A stretch of DNA of 18,403 nucleotides from CANRIN01 sp964493515 (GTDB lineage: Bacteria > Bacillota > Clostridia > Oscillospirales > JAAYOS01), in assembly GCA_964493515.1 (NCBI GenBank), contig CAZBNJ010000032.1, forward strand, positions 1 through 18,403, given 5' to 3'. Under the pieces are notes generated by a model. It did no database searches and was not told where the DNA came from. It saw only the letters and a list, made by a program, of their open reading frames with translations. Of this stretch, positions 5,802 through 13,956 are shown piece after piece. The translations under genes and the position numbers were made by a program. Each line of letters starts with the position of its first letter. The first letter of the stretch is position 1.

Positions 5802-8800
5802 CTTTTCGATAAAACAGCGGGCGGCGATAGACTTTCGCGGCGATAAACTGCTGGTAAGCGCGGCTGCGGGTTCGGGCAAGACCCGCGTGCTTGTCGGGCG
5901 CGTGCTTGAACGCATCGAGCGCGAGCATCTGGACCTTGAGGACTTTCTCGTCATAACCTTCACCCGCGCCGCGACGGCAGAACTGCGCGACAGGTTTTCA
6001 GCCGAGATCGGACAGCGCGCGACGAACAGCGGCGACCGGCATATGCGTCGCCAACTGACCGCATCAAAGGAGAATATAACCACGATAGACGCGTTCTGCT
6101 CGTCTGTCATACACGAATACGCGCACCTCACCGATGTTGCGGGTCGGCGTATCGCGTCGGAAGGCGAGCTTATTAAGCTGCGTGAGAGGGCGCGTGCGGC
6201 GGCGCTCGACCGCATATACACAACCGAGGACAGCGACATCGAGGCAGCGATAGCCGCTCTCGGCTACGGCCGCGCGGACAGCCGATTTGCCGAAGCCATT
6301 GAGAAGATATACGACCACACGCGCGAGCATCCGTTTCCGCGGGCGTGGCGGGACAAGGTCATAAGTGAATATTCAAAGACCGACTTTTCGGACACCGTGT
6401 TCGGCGGTATGCTCGCCGAGTCCGCGCTCAGACTGCTGGACGGCGGTATCCGTCTGCTGGAAAAGGCGACAGAGCTTGCGGAAAGCGACCGCGAGACCTT
6501 TGCCGCCGTACTGACGACCCTTCAAAGCGACCTTGACTGCGCAAAGAGGGCGCAGACGGCGCTTGAAAACACGCGGCTCGTCGACGCAAGCGAGCTTTTG
6601 AACTCGGAAAACAAGCGCTTCGCAACACCGAGGGGAATGAAGGACGATCCGCTGAAGGACAGGATAACGACGCTGCGCGATATGTGGAAGGACAGGATAA
6701 AAAAGCATGCAGCAAAGCTGGTCAGCGGCTCGGACGAGTGCTCGGATGAGCTTCGCGCACAGCTTCCGGCAATCCGCGGACTGCTGAAGTCGGCGGAGAT
6801 ATTCGGCGAGGAATTTGACAGCTTAAAGGCGTCGCGCCGAGCAGCGGATTTCTCCGACTATACGCACGCCGCGGTCGAGCTGCTCGCGACTCCCCTGTCG
6901 GATGGTCGCTGCGAGCCGAGCGCGGTGGCAAGGGCGGTGTCCGCCAAGTTCAAAGAGGTGCTTGTAGACGAGTTTCAGGACACGAACGAGATACAGACGC
7001 TCATCTGCGACCTGCTCTGCGCCGATGCCGGACACACTCTCTTTATGGTCGGCGACGTGAAGCAGTCAATATACCGATTCCGCTTGGCGCGTCCGGAGAT
7101 ATTCCTCGAGCGATATGAGTCCTATCCCCCGCTCGCCGACGGCAAAAACACCGCTGTACACGATCTGTCCGACAACTTCCGCTCGCGGTCGGAGGTTGTC
7201 GGAGCGGTAAACTACTTCTTCAGGCGCATCATGACCGGCGGCGCGTCCGAGATACGCTACGACGAGGGACAGTATCTCTACGCTGGACGCACCGACGAAC
7301 CGTGCGCCGACTGCACGACCGAATTCTGCATGCTCGACGCGTCGGCCTCCGACGAGGACGCGACAAACTCAGCCGACCGCACCGCTCTCGAGGCGTCATA
7401 CGTCGCCTCACGCGTGGCGGGGCTGCTGCGCGACGGTTTTTGCATAAAGGATGGCGAGTCCGAGCGTTCGATTCGTCCGGATGACATCGCGATACTGCTG
7501 CGCTCGCCGAAAAACAGGGCGTGGATGTACCGCCAGGCGCTTGATAACCTCGGGATACCGTGCGATGCGGCTGCGGATGGAGGCATAGGCGCGGAGCTTA
7601 TGACTCTCCTGTCGGTACTCACGGCGGTGGACAACCCCTACCTCGACGTGACGCTTGTAGGCGCTATGATAAGCCCGGTGTTTGGCTTCTCGGCGGACGA
7701 GGTGGCGCAGATACGCGCGTCGGCACGCCATGAATCCACTGTCTACGGCTCGGTGCTCCGCGCGGCACGCTCAGGGAACGCTCGCGCCGCCGAGTTTATC
7801 GAACGGCTGAAGGAGTACCGCCGAAGCGTTGGGATGCTGTCGGTGGACAAGTTCCTGCTGAAGCTGTATGCCGAAAGCGGCATCGTAGGCATATATTCGG
7901 CGATGGAGGGCGGCGCGGTACGCCGTGAGCAGCTGAACCTTGTCTACTTCGCGGCGCGCAGATACGCAAAACAGAGCAGATACGGTCTGCACGGCTTTAT
8001 CGAATACCTCGAAAGCTCCATCGAACAGGGCGAGTTCGCCTCGAACAACGGCGCCGGCGAGGGTGTTCGCGTGATGAGCGTCCACGGCTCAAAGGGACTT
8101 GAGTTTGCGGTGGTGTTCTATTCGTCGCTCGGCTCGCAATTCAACCTTCAGGATCTCAAAAGCGACCTGCTCGTCCACCCGGAGCTCGGTGTCGCGATGA
8201 AGATGTTCGACCGAGAGCGGCGATATGTCTACCCCTCCGGTGCGTGGAGCGCCGTGGCGGAGTGCCTGCGCCGCGAGACGATAGCCGAGGAGCTGCGCGT
8301 GATGTACGTTGCAATGACCCGCGCGCGTGAGAAGCTCATCCTGACCTGCGTCCTGCCCGATGCGGAAAATGAGCTTACGAAAAGGCTTGCGGTGCCGTGG
8401 CTCGGCGACAGCGCGCTCGCGATGGCGATATCGCCTAAGGATATCCTGATACCGCTCGCCGCGGAGCATCCGGACGGCGCGGAGCTGCGCACTATATCAG
8501 GCTCGGACGAGGTGTGCGGGTTGGAGCCGACCAACGGCTCACTGCGCGTGCGAGTTATTGGACTTCAGCGCGAGGACGGCAGCGCGCGCACCGAGGCGTT
8601 TGAGCCTGCGGTCGAAGCCGTTGCCGACGAGGATGTGTACGACACGCTGCGCCGCAACCTCGAGTACGTCTACCCCGCGCCCGGGCTTGCCGAGCTGCCG
8701 TCCAAGCTGACCGCTACGCAGCTGAAGGGACTGCGTGCGGACGACGAGTTTGACGGAATGATCGAGCCGTCGGACGAGGACGAACCACGGCGCAGATTCG

Positions 8801-9363
8801 TATTCCAGAAGCGCCGTCCTCGGTTCGTGTCAGAGACGAGCACGCTCACCCCGACCGAGCGCGGTACGGCGATACACACGGCGATGCAGTTTGCCGACTA
8901 CGCGGCGTGCGCCACCGAGGCGGGAGCGCTTGCCGAGATAGAGCGGCTTGAGCGCGAGCGATATTTGACGGTCGTGCAGGCGGACGCGGTGCGAAAGGAG
9001 ATCGACAAGGTGTGCGCCTTTGCGACAAGCGACCTGTGCGGACGCGCGCTCGCAAGCGACGACCTGCGCCGCGAATTCAAGTTTTCGATACTGGATGACG
9101 CGAACAGATACTTCCCCACCGCGCCGGAGGGCGAACAGGTGCTGCTTCAGGGCGTTTGCGATATGTTCTTTACCGAAAACGACGGCGTCACGGTGGTGGA
9201 CTTCAAGAGCGACAGGGTGAGCGCTGCTACCGAGCGACAGCGCGCCGACGAGTATGCCCCGCAGCTTGACGCCTATGCCCGCGCGCTTGAGCGGATATTC
9301 TCCAAGCCGGTGACGCGTCGGGTGATATACTTCTTCGCGACCGGACACGAGATCGAGGTGTGA
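5794..9363 (+). CDS. addA: ATP-dependent helicase-nuclease subunit A (AddA)
   Basis: AddA is the active UvrD/Rep-type (SF1A, 3'-5') motor of the AddAB break-resection enzyme and carries the second nuclease. The 1189 residues contain, in order: Q-motif glutamine Q8; Walker A AAAGSGKT with K29; motif Ia ITFTRAATAELRDRF; Walker B VDEFQDT with D392/E393; motif III GDVKQSIYRFR; motif IV DNFRSRSEVV; motif V MSVHGSKGLEF; and motif VI YVAMTRAREKL. The C-terminal nuclease has GVCDMFF (D1123), VVDFKSD (D1136, K1138; DFK in place of the commoner DYK) and APQLDAYARAL. Length is close to the usual 1200 or so. The ATG at 5794 lies inside the end of addB, 8 nt before that gene's stop is complete, so translation is probably coupled. 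No intrinsic terminator is visible after the stop at 9361-9363. Confidence 0.97.
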   Translation: MPDFSIKQRAAIDFRGDKLLVSAAAGSGKTRVLVGRVLERIEREHLDLEDFLVITFTRAATAELRDRFSAEIGQRATNSGDRHMRRQLTASKENITTIDAFCSSVIHEYAHLTDVAGRRIASEGELIKLRERARAAALDRIYTTEDSDIEAAIAALGYGRADSRFAEAIEKIYDHTREHPFPRAWRDKVISEYSKTDFSDTVFGGMLAESALRLLDGGIRLLEKATELAESDRETFAAVLTTLQSDLDCAKRAQTALENTRLVDASELLNSENKRFATPRGMKDDPLKDRITTLRDMWKDRIKKHAAKLVSGSDECSDELRAQLPAIRGLLKSAEIFGEEFDSLKASRRAADFSDYTHAAVELLATPLSDGRCEPSAVARAVSAKFKEVLVDEFQDTNEIQTLICDLLCADAGHTLFMVGDVKQSIYRFRLARPEIFLERYESYPPLADGKNTAVHDLSDNFRSRSEVVGAVNYFFRRIMTGGASEIRYDEGQYLYAGRTDEPCADCTTEFCMLDASASDEDATNSADRTALEASYVASRVAGLLRDGFCIKDGESERSIRPDDIAILLRSPKNRAWMYRQALDNLGIPCDAAADGGIGAELMTLLSVLTAVDNPYLDVTLVGAMISPVFGFSADEVAQIRASARHESTVYGSVLRAARSGNARAAEFIERLKEYRRSVGMLSVDKFLLKLYAESGIVGIYSAMEGGAVRREQLNLVYFAARRYAKQSRYGLHGFIEYLESSIEQGEFASNNGAGEGVRVMSVHGSKGLEFAVVFYSSLGSQFNLQDLKSDLLVHPELGVAMKMFDRERRYVYPSGAWSAVAECLRRETIAEELRVMYVAMTRAREKLILTCVLPDAENELTKRLAVPWLGDSALAMAISPKDILIPLAAEHPDGAELRTISGSDEVCGLEPTNGSLRVRVIGLQREDGSARTEAFEPAVEAVADEDVYDTLRRNLEYVYPAPGLAELPSKLTATQLKGLRADDEFDGMIEPSDEDEPRRRFVFQKRRPRFVSETSTLTPTERGTAIHTAMQFADYAACATEAGALAEIERLERERYLTVVQADAVRKEIDKVCAFATSDLCGRALASDDLRREFKFSILDDANRYFPTAPEGEQVLLQGVCDMFFTENDGVTVVDFKSDRVSAATERQRADEYAPQLDAYARALERIFSKPVTRRVIYFFATGHEIEV

Positions 9364-9411
9364 TGCTCCACACGCAGAAACAAAACTCACGAAATTTTTC
9401 CGAATTCGGGG

Positions 9412-9440
9412 TTGCATATTGAATTTTTTCGTGCTATAAT
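9412..9440 (+). promoter_or_regulatory. Strong sigma-A promoter for rpmE
   Basis: TTGCAT (9412-9417) and a perfect TATAAT (9435-9440) are 17 nt apart. TGC just before the -10 adds an extended -10 element. The start would be near 9447, giving a leader of about 30 nt. A 10-bp perfect palindrome, CCGAATTCGG, lies at 9400-9409, two bases upstream of the -35. It could be an operator, but palindromes this short also arise by chance. Confidence 0.85.
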
Positions 9441-9476
9441 CATTCTTGCGACTTTGTGATGAAAGAGGTGAGCTAG

Positions 9477-9686
9477 ATGAAGGAAGGAATTCATCCCGAG
9501 TATCATAAGACCAAGATAACCTGCGCCTGCGGCAATGTTATCGAGACGGGATCGACTAAGAAGGATATACGCGTTGAAGTTTGCTCCAACTGCCACCCCT
9601 TCTTCACCGGCAAGCAGAAGCTGGTCGATACCGGCGGACGCGTTGACCGCTTCAACAAGAAGTTCGGTCTTGAGAACAACAAGTAA
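9477..9686 (+). CDS. rpmE: 50S ribosomal protein L31, zinc-binding (C+) type
   Basis: L31 binds the central protuberance of the large ribosomal subunit and bridges it to the small subunit. The 69-residue product starts MKEGIHPEY, typical of type A L31. It carries the four zinc-ligand cysteines of the C+ form: C16 and C18 in TCACGN, and C36 and C39 in VCSNCHPF. KQKLVDTGGRVDRF is also characteristic. The ATG at 9477 has GAGGTG at 9465-9470. The gene has its own promoter and a terminator 15 nt after the stop, so it is a one-gene unit between addA and the ATPase operon. In many bacteria a cysteine-free paralogue replaces this form under zinc starvation; none is seen here. Confidence 0.97.
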   Translation: MKEGIHPEYHKTKITCACGNVIETGSTKKDIRVEVCSNCHPFFTGKQKLVDTGGRVDRFNKKFGLENNK

Positions 9687-9700
9687 ATCGGGAAAAGCGT

Positions 9701-9733
9701 CGGGCGGTGCAGCAATGCGCCGTCCGTCTTTTT
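9701..9733 (+). terminator. Intrinsic terminator after rpmE
   Basis: An 11-bp stem (9701-9711 with 9716-9726, including two G-U pairs) is closed by a GCAA tetraloop and followed by TCTTTTT. It starts 15 nt after the rpmE stop. The tetraloop is the same as in the terminator at 2425-2455. Confidence 0.9.
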
Positions 9734-9787
9734 GCCGTTTTGCCACAAAAAAGCGGCGGATACAGCCAAAACATGGTGAAGTTTTGT

Positions 9788-9817
9788 CTGGAATTTTCAG
9801 ACTTACAGTGCTAAAAT
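9788..9817 (+). promoter_or_regulatory. Extended -10 promoter for the V-type ATPase operon
   Basis: TGC-TAAAAT at 9809-9817 is an extended -10 element (TGnTATAAT, one mismatch). The -35 region is poor: the best spaced candidate is CTGGAA at 9788-9793 (18-nt spacer, three of six matches). Extended -10 promoters can work without a good -35. The start would be near 9824, leaving about 32 nt before the ATG at 9856. An upstream operon promoter is expected because a terminator separates this region from rpmE. Confidence 0.55.
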
Positions 9818-9837
9818 GGTATCTGTGAGACGATACC
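9818..9837 (+). repeat. Small inverted repeat downstream of the ATPase operon -10 box
   Basis: GGTATC (9818-9823) and GATACC (9832-9837) form a perfect 6-bp inverted repeat around 8 nt. It lies immediately after the -10 box and spans the predicted transcription start, so it could be an operator or a short 5' hairpin if transcription starts slightly earlier. The operon SD GGAGGAG (9844-9850) follows 6 nt later. Confidence 0.35.
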
Positions 9838-9855
9838 TCATTCGGAGGAGAAAAA

Positions 9856-10185
9856 ATGGACAGAAACGAAGTTATACGCCGGATAATCGAGGCGGATAAA
9901 CAGGCGCGGACCGTTCCCGAGCATGCTCGCGAGGAGCTTGCGGCGCTCGACGACGAGCTGAACGCGCGCCGCGAGGAGATGCGCAGGGACTACTACGACC
10001 GCGCGGAGAAGCGTATCGAAAAGGTGCGCGCAAGCGAGGCGGAATACTCCGACTCGCAGATAGCGAAGATCGACGCCGACCTAAAGCGCGAGATCGAACG
10101 CATCGAGCGTGACGCAGAGAGCCGTCGTGATGCGTGGGCGGACGAGCTGTTCCGCCGCACGATTGCCGAGCCGGAAGGTGAATGA
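9856..10185 (+). CDS. V-type ATPase peripheral-stalk coiled-coil subunit (G/H-like)
   Basis: This is the first gene of the ATPase operon. It encodes 109 residues, almost all charged helix: long runs of Glu, Arg, Lys and Asp with regularly spaced Ile, Leu and Ala, for example IAKIDADLKREIERIERDAE. It contains no Cys, Trp or hydrophobic membrane segment. Size, composition and position match the small coiled-coil subunit (NtpF of Enterococcus, G in eukaryotes, H in archaea) that pairs with subunit E to form the peripheral stalk holding the A/B head against subunit I. Such proteins diverge fast and are recognised mainly by context, so exact orthology is uncertain. The SD GGAGGAG at 9844-9850 supports the ATG at 9856. 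The stop overlaps the next start as ATGA (10182-10185), which implies translational coupling. Confidence 0.75.
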   Translation: MDRNEVIRRIIEADKQARTVPEHAREELAALDDELNARREEMRRDYYDRAEKRIEKVRASEAEYSDSQIAKIDADLKREIERIERDAESRRDAWADELFRRTIAEPEGE

Positions 10186-11243
10186 TGGTTAGGCAGTACA
10201 TGAGGTACGGCGGCGCTGCGGCAAAGGTGCGCGCGATGTACGGCCGTCGGCTGCGTCGGGACGACTACTCCGCGCTGCTGTCGCGTCAGAGCGTTGCGGA
10301 GGTCGCCGCCTATCTGCGCGAAAAGCCGGGGTTTGCCGAAGTGCTCGACGACACGAACACGTCCATTGAGCACCGCGTGGAGATCGAACAGGCGCTGAAG
10401 TTCGCGCTCGACGACGAGTTCATCCGCATCTATCGCTTCATGTCGCGTGAGGATCATCCGCTGCTCGGCGGGATAATCGAGAAAGCCGAGTGCGACGAGA
10501 TACTCTATTTCCTGCGCGCGTGGCAGTCGGCGGAAGGTCAGGTCGAATACACCTGCCGAATGCCGGAGTATTTCAGGAAGCACTCGCAGGTCGACTATGA
10601 GAAGCTGGAAACGACAACCGACTTCGAGCAGTTTTGGGAGGCTATCGAGCGGTCGAAGTACTTCCCCGCCCTGGCAAAGCTTCCTCGCGAGCGCGGAGAA
10701 CCGCCGGAGTACACCGTGGCAAAGTCGGTCATGGACGCGAAGTACTACTCGGATGTGTTCCTCACGATAAAGAAGCACTACTCTGGCGACCTTGCCATAA
10801 AACTGAAGGAGGGCTTCGGCGCGGAGGTCGATCTGCTGAACATCACCGCGATACTCCGCATAAAGCGCTTCTTCCCCGCAATGACCGACGAACTGAGCAG
10901 CTACCTTCTGCCGCTGCGCGGCAGGCTCAGACCGTCGCTGCTGAACGAGATGATAAACGCGCCCGACCACGAAGCGGCGCTGGAGGTCGTAAAGCGCTCC
11001 CCATATCGTTCACTTTTCGACTTTGAGGGATGCCGCAGTATAGACGACTATGTGACGATGTATCTGTGGCGGTTCAACAAGCGGATGCTCTCAAGCCCCG
11101 AACCGTCGGTGTACACACCGCTTGCGTATCTCAATCTGCGCGAGATGGAGATACAGAATCTGGTCAAGATAATCGAATGTGTCCGATACGGTATGGACCC
11201 AAAGGACGCAGGGATCATACTTCCCGGCGCAGAGCCGGAGTAA
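10182..11243 (+). CDS. ntpC: V-type ATPase subunit C (AC39/d-type coupler)
   Basis: Subunit C is the funnel-shaped adaptor that sits on the K rotor ring and receives the foot of the D/F shaft. The 353-residue, mostly helical, soluble protein matches the AC39 family. Its N-terminus, YGGAAAKVRAMYGRRL, followed by LLSRQSVAEVAAYLRE, is the first of the three repeated helical units. The C-terminal part contains EIQNLVKIIECVRYGM, typical of the family end, where Arg follows LVKIIE. Length is as expected (about 330-360). It begins inside the stalk gene stop (ATGA). Two ATG codons stand in tandem at 10182 and 10185, and GGAAGGTG at 10172-10179 could serve either. In Enterococcus the C gene sits between E and F; here it comes before I. 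Confidence 0.92.
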   Translation: MMVRQYMRYGGAAAKVRAMYGRRLRRDDYSALLSRQSVAEVAAYLREKPGFAEVLDDTNTSIEHRVEIEQALKFALDDEFIRIYRFMSREDHPLLGGIIEKAECDEILYFLRAWQSAEGQVEYTCRMPEYFRKHSQVDYEKLETTTDFEQFWEAIERSKYFPALAKLPRERGEPPEYTVAKSVMDAKYYSDVFLTIKKHYSGDLAIKLKEGFGAEVDLLNITAILRIKRFFPAMTDELSSYLLPLRGRLRPSLLNEMINAPDHEAALEVVKRSPYRSLFDFEGCRSIDDYVTMYLWRFNKRMLSSPEPSVYTPLAYLNLREMEIQNLVKIIECVRYGMDPKDAGIILPGAEPE

Positions 11244-11255
11244 GGAGGTAATGGC

Positions 11256-13184
11256 ATGGCAATCGAAAAGATGAAGCTGCTTCGCATACTTGCGCCGGAG
11301 AGCCGATTTGACGAGATAGTCGCACAGCACATTCTCGGCCACGAGTTTCAGCCTGAAAACGCTATGAGCGTGATGTCGCAGAGCGCAAAGACGCTCAAGC
11401 GCATGGAAGGTCAGAACCCATACGCCGACCTGCTGCGAACGGTGCGCGACCTCGCGGCAAAGAACGGGATCGAGCTTGAGTATCGTGACTTTACGCCGCT
11501 TATCGGCGAGCCGAACGACTCGGACGAGTACTTCAAGGGCTTTGCCGACAAGCTGGACGCGATGAGGCACGAGCGTGACGAGCTTACATTCATCGCGCAC
11601 GAGGATGAAAAGATAGTCGACCAGCTCAGGCATATCAAGGGTATGGGCAGCGTACAGGACGTCTCCGATTTCTTTGAACTTGAGTACGCGCGATTCAGAT
11701 TCGGCCGTATGCCCAAGACCGCTTATGAGCACTTCCTGAGCTTTTTGCAGGACAGCCGCGACTTCTACTTCTTCCTCACAAGCGAGGACAGGGACTTCGT
11801 GTACGGCGTGTATCTTGTGCCGCGCAGGCACGAAAACCGCGTGGACACGCTGTTCGCGTCGCTGCGGTTCGAGCGCATCTACATCTCGGACAAGGTCCAC
11901 GGAAGCCCGGACGAGGCGGAGAGCGAGCTGAAAAAGGAGATCGTGGATGACAGCGCGCGTGCGAACACGATAGAGCGCGACATAGAGGCATATATAGCCG
12001 CCGAGCGCGAGAACTTCCTGATGCGCTACTGTCTGCTGAAGTATCTGTCCGAGGCATATGATATGCGCAAATACGCGGTGGTCGCCGACGACAGGTTCTT
12101 CCTCTACGGATGGGTGCCCGAGTCGAATGTCGCGGCGCTGGAGGCGGAGCTGGACAAGGCGGGCGGCGTGATACACCAGACCGACGACCCCTCTATGGTG
12201 AGCGACGTGACCCCGCCTACCAAGCTGAAAAACGCGAGGTTCTTCCGGCCGTTCCAGCCGTTTATCGAGATGTACGGACGTCCGAACTACAACGAATTCG
12301 ACCCCACGCCGTTCATGGCTGTCATATATACGCTGCTCTACGGAGTGATGTTCGGCGACCTCGGTCAGGGCATACTGCTTGCGATATGCGGCTATCTGAT
12401 GTGGAAGCTCCGCGGAATGTGGATAGGCAGAGTCCTCGTCTACACCGGAATATCCGGCGCGCTGGTGGGTATTGCCTACGGCAGCGTGTTTGGATTTGAG
12501 GATCTCCTCCCCTTCGGCTTCCATGTGCTCGAATCGAGCGCTAACACCAATACCGCGCTGCAATTCTCGATATATATCGGACTTGCGATACTGACGCTCG
12601 TGATGGTGATGAACATTATAAACGGACTTCGCAGCCGTGACTTCTCAAAGGCGCTGTTCGGTCAAAACGGAATTGCGGGTCTTGTGCTGTTCTACGGCGT
12701 GATGTTCATACTCCTGCCGATGCTCGGATATCTCGAGATATCCCTCCCCGGCTGGGCGCTCATCCTGATGATAGTGCTTCCGCTCGCGCTGATAGTTATG
12801 CGCGAACCGCTCGGGAAGCTGGTGGCAGGCGACCCCGACTGGAAGCCGGAAAGCTTTGGTTCGTTCCTGGTGCAGAACCTGTTTGAGCTTATCGAAGTCG
12901 TGCTCAGTTATGTCACAAACGCGGTCAGCTTCATGCGTATCGGAATCTTCGTCATAAGCCACGCGGCGATGATGGGCGTTGTGTTCATGCTGGCGGGCGG
13001 TCACGAAAACCCGAACATGGTGGTCGTGGCTATCGGAAACGTGTTTGTCATGGCGCTTGAGGCTCTCCTGGTCGCAATACAGGTGCTGCGTCTGAACTTC
13101 TACGAGATGTTTGGCCGTTTCTACGACGGCGACGGGCGTGAATTCACTCCCGCGACGGTGGATTACGGCTCGGCGGACAACTAA
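11256..13184 (+). CDS. ntpI: V-type ATPase subunit I (a-type membrane stator)
   Basis: Subunit I forms the ion half-channels beside the rotor ring and anchors the peripheral stalks. The 642 residues divide into a cytoplasmic helical N-terminal half (about 1-345, with coiled-coil stretches) and a membrane half (about 349-620) with seven or eight hydrophobic segments. The membrane half begins FDPTPFMAVIYTLLYGVMFGDLGQG, in which the G-D-x-G-x-G signature is conserved. SYVTNAVSFMRIGIF carries R561, the expected essential arginine that faces the rotor carboxylate. Family length is about 620-680. AAGGAGGT at 11242-11249 fixes the ATG at 11256 rather than the out-of-frame ATG at 11251. The gene ends in two tandem TAA codons, 25 nt before subunit K. 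Confidence 0.95.
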   Translation: MAIEKMKLLRILAPESRFDEIVAQHILGHEFQPENAMSVMSQSAKTLKRMEGQNPYADLLRTVRDLAAKNGIELEYRDFTPLIGEPNDSDEYFKGFADKLDAMRHERDELTFIAHEDEKIVDQLRHIKGMGSVQDVSDFFELEYARFRFGRMPKTAYEHFLSFLQDSRDFYFFLTSEDRDFVYGVYLVPRRHENRVDTLFASLRFERIYISDKVHGSPDEAESELKKEIVDDSARANTIERDIEAYIAAERENFLMRYCLLKYLSEAYDMRKYAVVADDRFFLYGWVPESNVAALEAELDKAGGVIHQTDDPSMVSDVTPPTKLKNARFFRPFQPFIEMYGRPNYNEFDPTPFMAVIYTLLYGVMFGDLGQGILLAICGYLMWKLRGMWIGRVLVYTGISGALVGIAYGSVFGFEDLLPFGFHVLESSANTNTALQFSIYIGLAILTLVMVMNIINGLRSRDFSKALFGQNGIAGLVLFYGVMFILLPMLGYLEISLPGWALILMIVLPLALIVMREPLGKLVAGDPDWKPESFGSFLVQNLFELIEVVLSYVTNAVSFMRIGIFVISHAAMMGVVFMLAGGHENPNMVVVAIGNVFVMALEALLVAIQVLRLNFYEMFGRFYDGDGREFTPATVDYGSADN

Positions 13185-13209
13185 TAACCAATATCGGAGG
13201 TAATCAAAA

Positions 13210-13635
13210 ATGGAATTCGTAACTAATCTTGGTATCGTAGCTCTGCTGCTCTCCCCTCTTTTCGTGATCTACTACATGCAGAAGAAGGGCAAGAAGGTCA
13301 AAACCGGTCTTATCGCAAACATCGTGTGCTTCTTTGCGGTCGTTGTCGGATTCACCGCGGCTAATATCGGCGGTGTCGCGAGCGCCGCGGACGCAACACA
13401 GGCGACCGGTCTCACCGTCGGCGACGGTATCGGACTCATCGGCGCGGCACTGTCCACCGGACTCAGCGGTCTCGGCGGCGGTATCGCCGTTGCAAGCTCG
13501 GCTGCTGCCGCTATCGGCGCGATGAGCGAGGACTCGAAGCTGTTCGGTAAGGCGCTGATATTCGTCGGACTTGCGGAAGGTATCGCGCTGTACGGCATGC
13601 TCGTCAGCTTCCAGATACTCGCGAAGATTGGCTAA
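13210..13635 (+). CDS. ntpK: V-type ATPase subunit K (rotor ring proteolipid)
   Basis: K forms the membrane ring whose rotation carries ions. The 141-residue protein has four hydrophobic segments. The C-terminal pair (about residues 70-141) is a standard c-type hairpin: Gly/Ala-rich GLSGLGGGIAVASSAAAAIG, polar loop MSEDSKLFGK, then IFVGLAEGIALYG with the ion-binding E123. The N-terminal pair (about 6-24 and 33-55) is not c-like and has no carboxylate. It is followed by GGVASAADA, which looks somewhat like a signal-peptidase site, so part of the N-terminus may be removed. The Gln ligands of the Enterococcus NtpK Na+ site are not visible in any helix, and Gly follows E123, so H+ is the likelier ion (inference). 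CGGAGG at 13195-13200 supports the ATG. Confidence 0.93.
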   Translation: MEFVTNLGIVALLLSPLFVIYYMQKKGKKVKTGLIANIVCFFAVVVGFTAANIGGVASAADATQATGLTVGDGIGLIGAALSTGLSGLGGGIAVASSAAAAIGAMSEDSKLFGKALIFVGLAEGIALYGMLVSFQILAKIG

Positions 13636-13636
13636 A

Positions 13637-13945
13637 ATGCGCTACTATCTCATATCCGATAACCACGACACGCTGGTCGGTATGCGGCTTGCGGGCATCG
13701 AGGGCATCCTGGCGCATGGTCTTGACGATGTGCGCTCGGCTATCCGATTCGCGATAGACGAAAAGGACATCGGCGTGCTGCTGATAAGCGAGAAGTGCGC
13801 CGCGCTCTGCCCCGAGCTTATCGACAGTCTGCGGCTGCATCTTACCACGCCGCTTATCGTCGAGATACCCGACCGCCACGGCACACGTCGCGCGCCCGAT
13901 TCGATAACGCGGTACATACGCGAGTCGATCGGCGTGAAACTGTGA
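13637..13945 (+). CDS. ntpG: V-type ATPase subunit F (central shaft)
   Basis: F binds D to form the rotating central shaft and helps seat it on subunit C. The 102-residue product starts MRYYLISDNHDTLVGMRLAGIEG, the expected first strand and Gly-rich turn of the family's small alpha/beta fold. KDIGVLLISEKCA and TPLIVEIPDRHG follow as the second and third core strands. Length is typical (about 100). The frame is open further upstream (from about 13571), but the ATG at 13637 gives the conserved N-terminus. It lies one base after the subunit K stop (TAA 13633-13635), with no clear SD, so translation is probably coupled to K. The symbol follows Enterococcus usage, where ntpG encodes the F-type subunit. 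Confidence 0.92.
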   Translation: MRYYLISDNHDTLVGMRLAGIEGILAHGLDDVRSAIRFAIDEKDIGVLLISEKCAALCPELIDSLRLHLTTPLIVEIPDRHGTRRAPDSITRYIRESIGVKL

Positions 13946-13956
13946 GGAGCAAAAAC

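Noticed and set aside
9734..9787. Second hairpin (GCCGTTTT / AAAAAGCGGC) after the rpmE terminator
   Set aside because: It needs a bulge and is not followed by a T-run. A good terminator already lies at 9701-9733.
11091..12563. 490-codon minus-strand open frame inside subunits C and I
   Set aside because: Antisense shadow that spans two real, well-conserved genes and shows no family motif.
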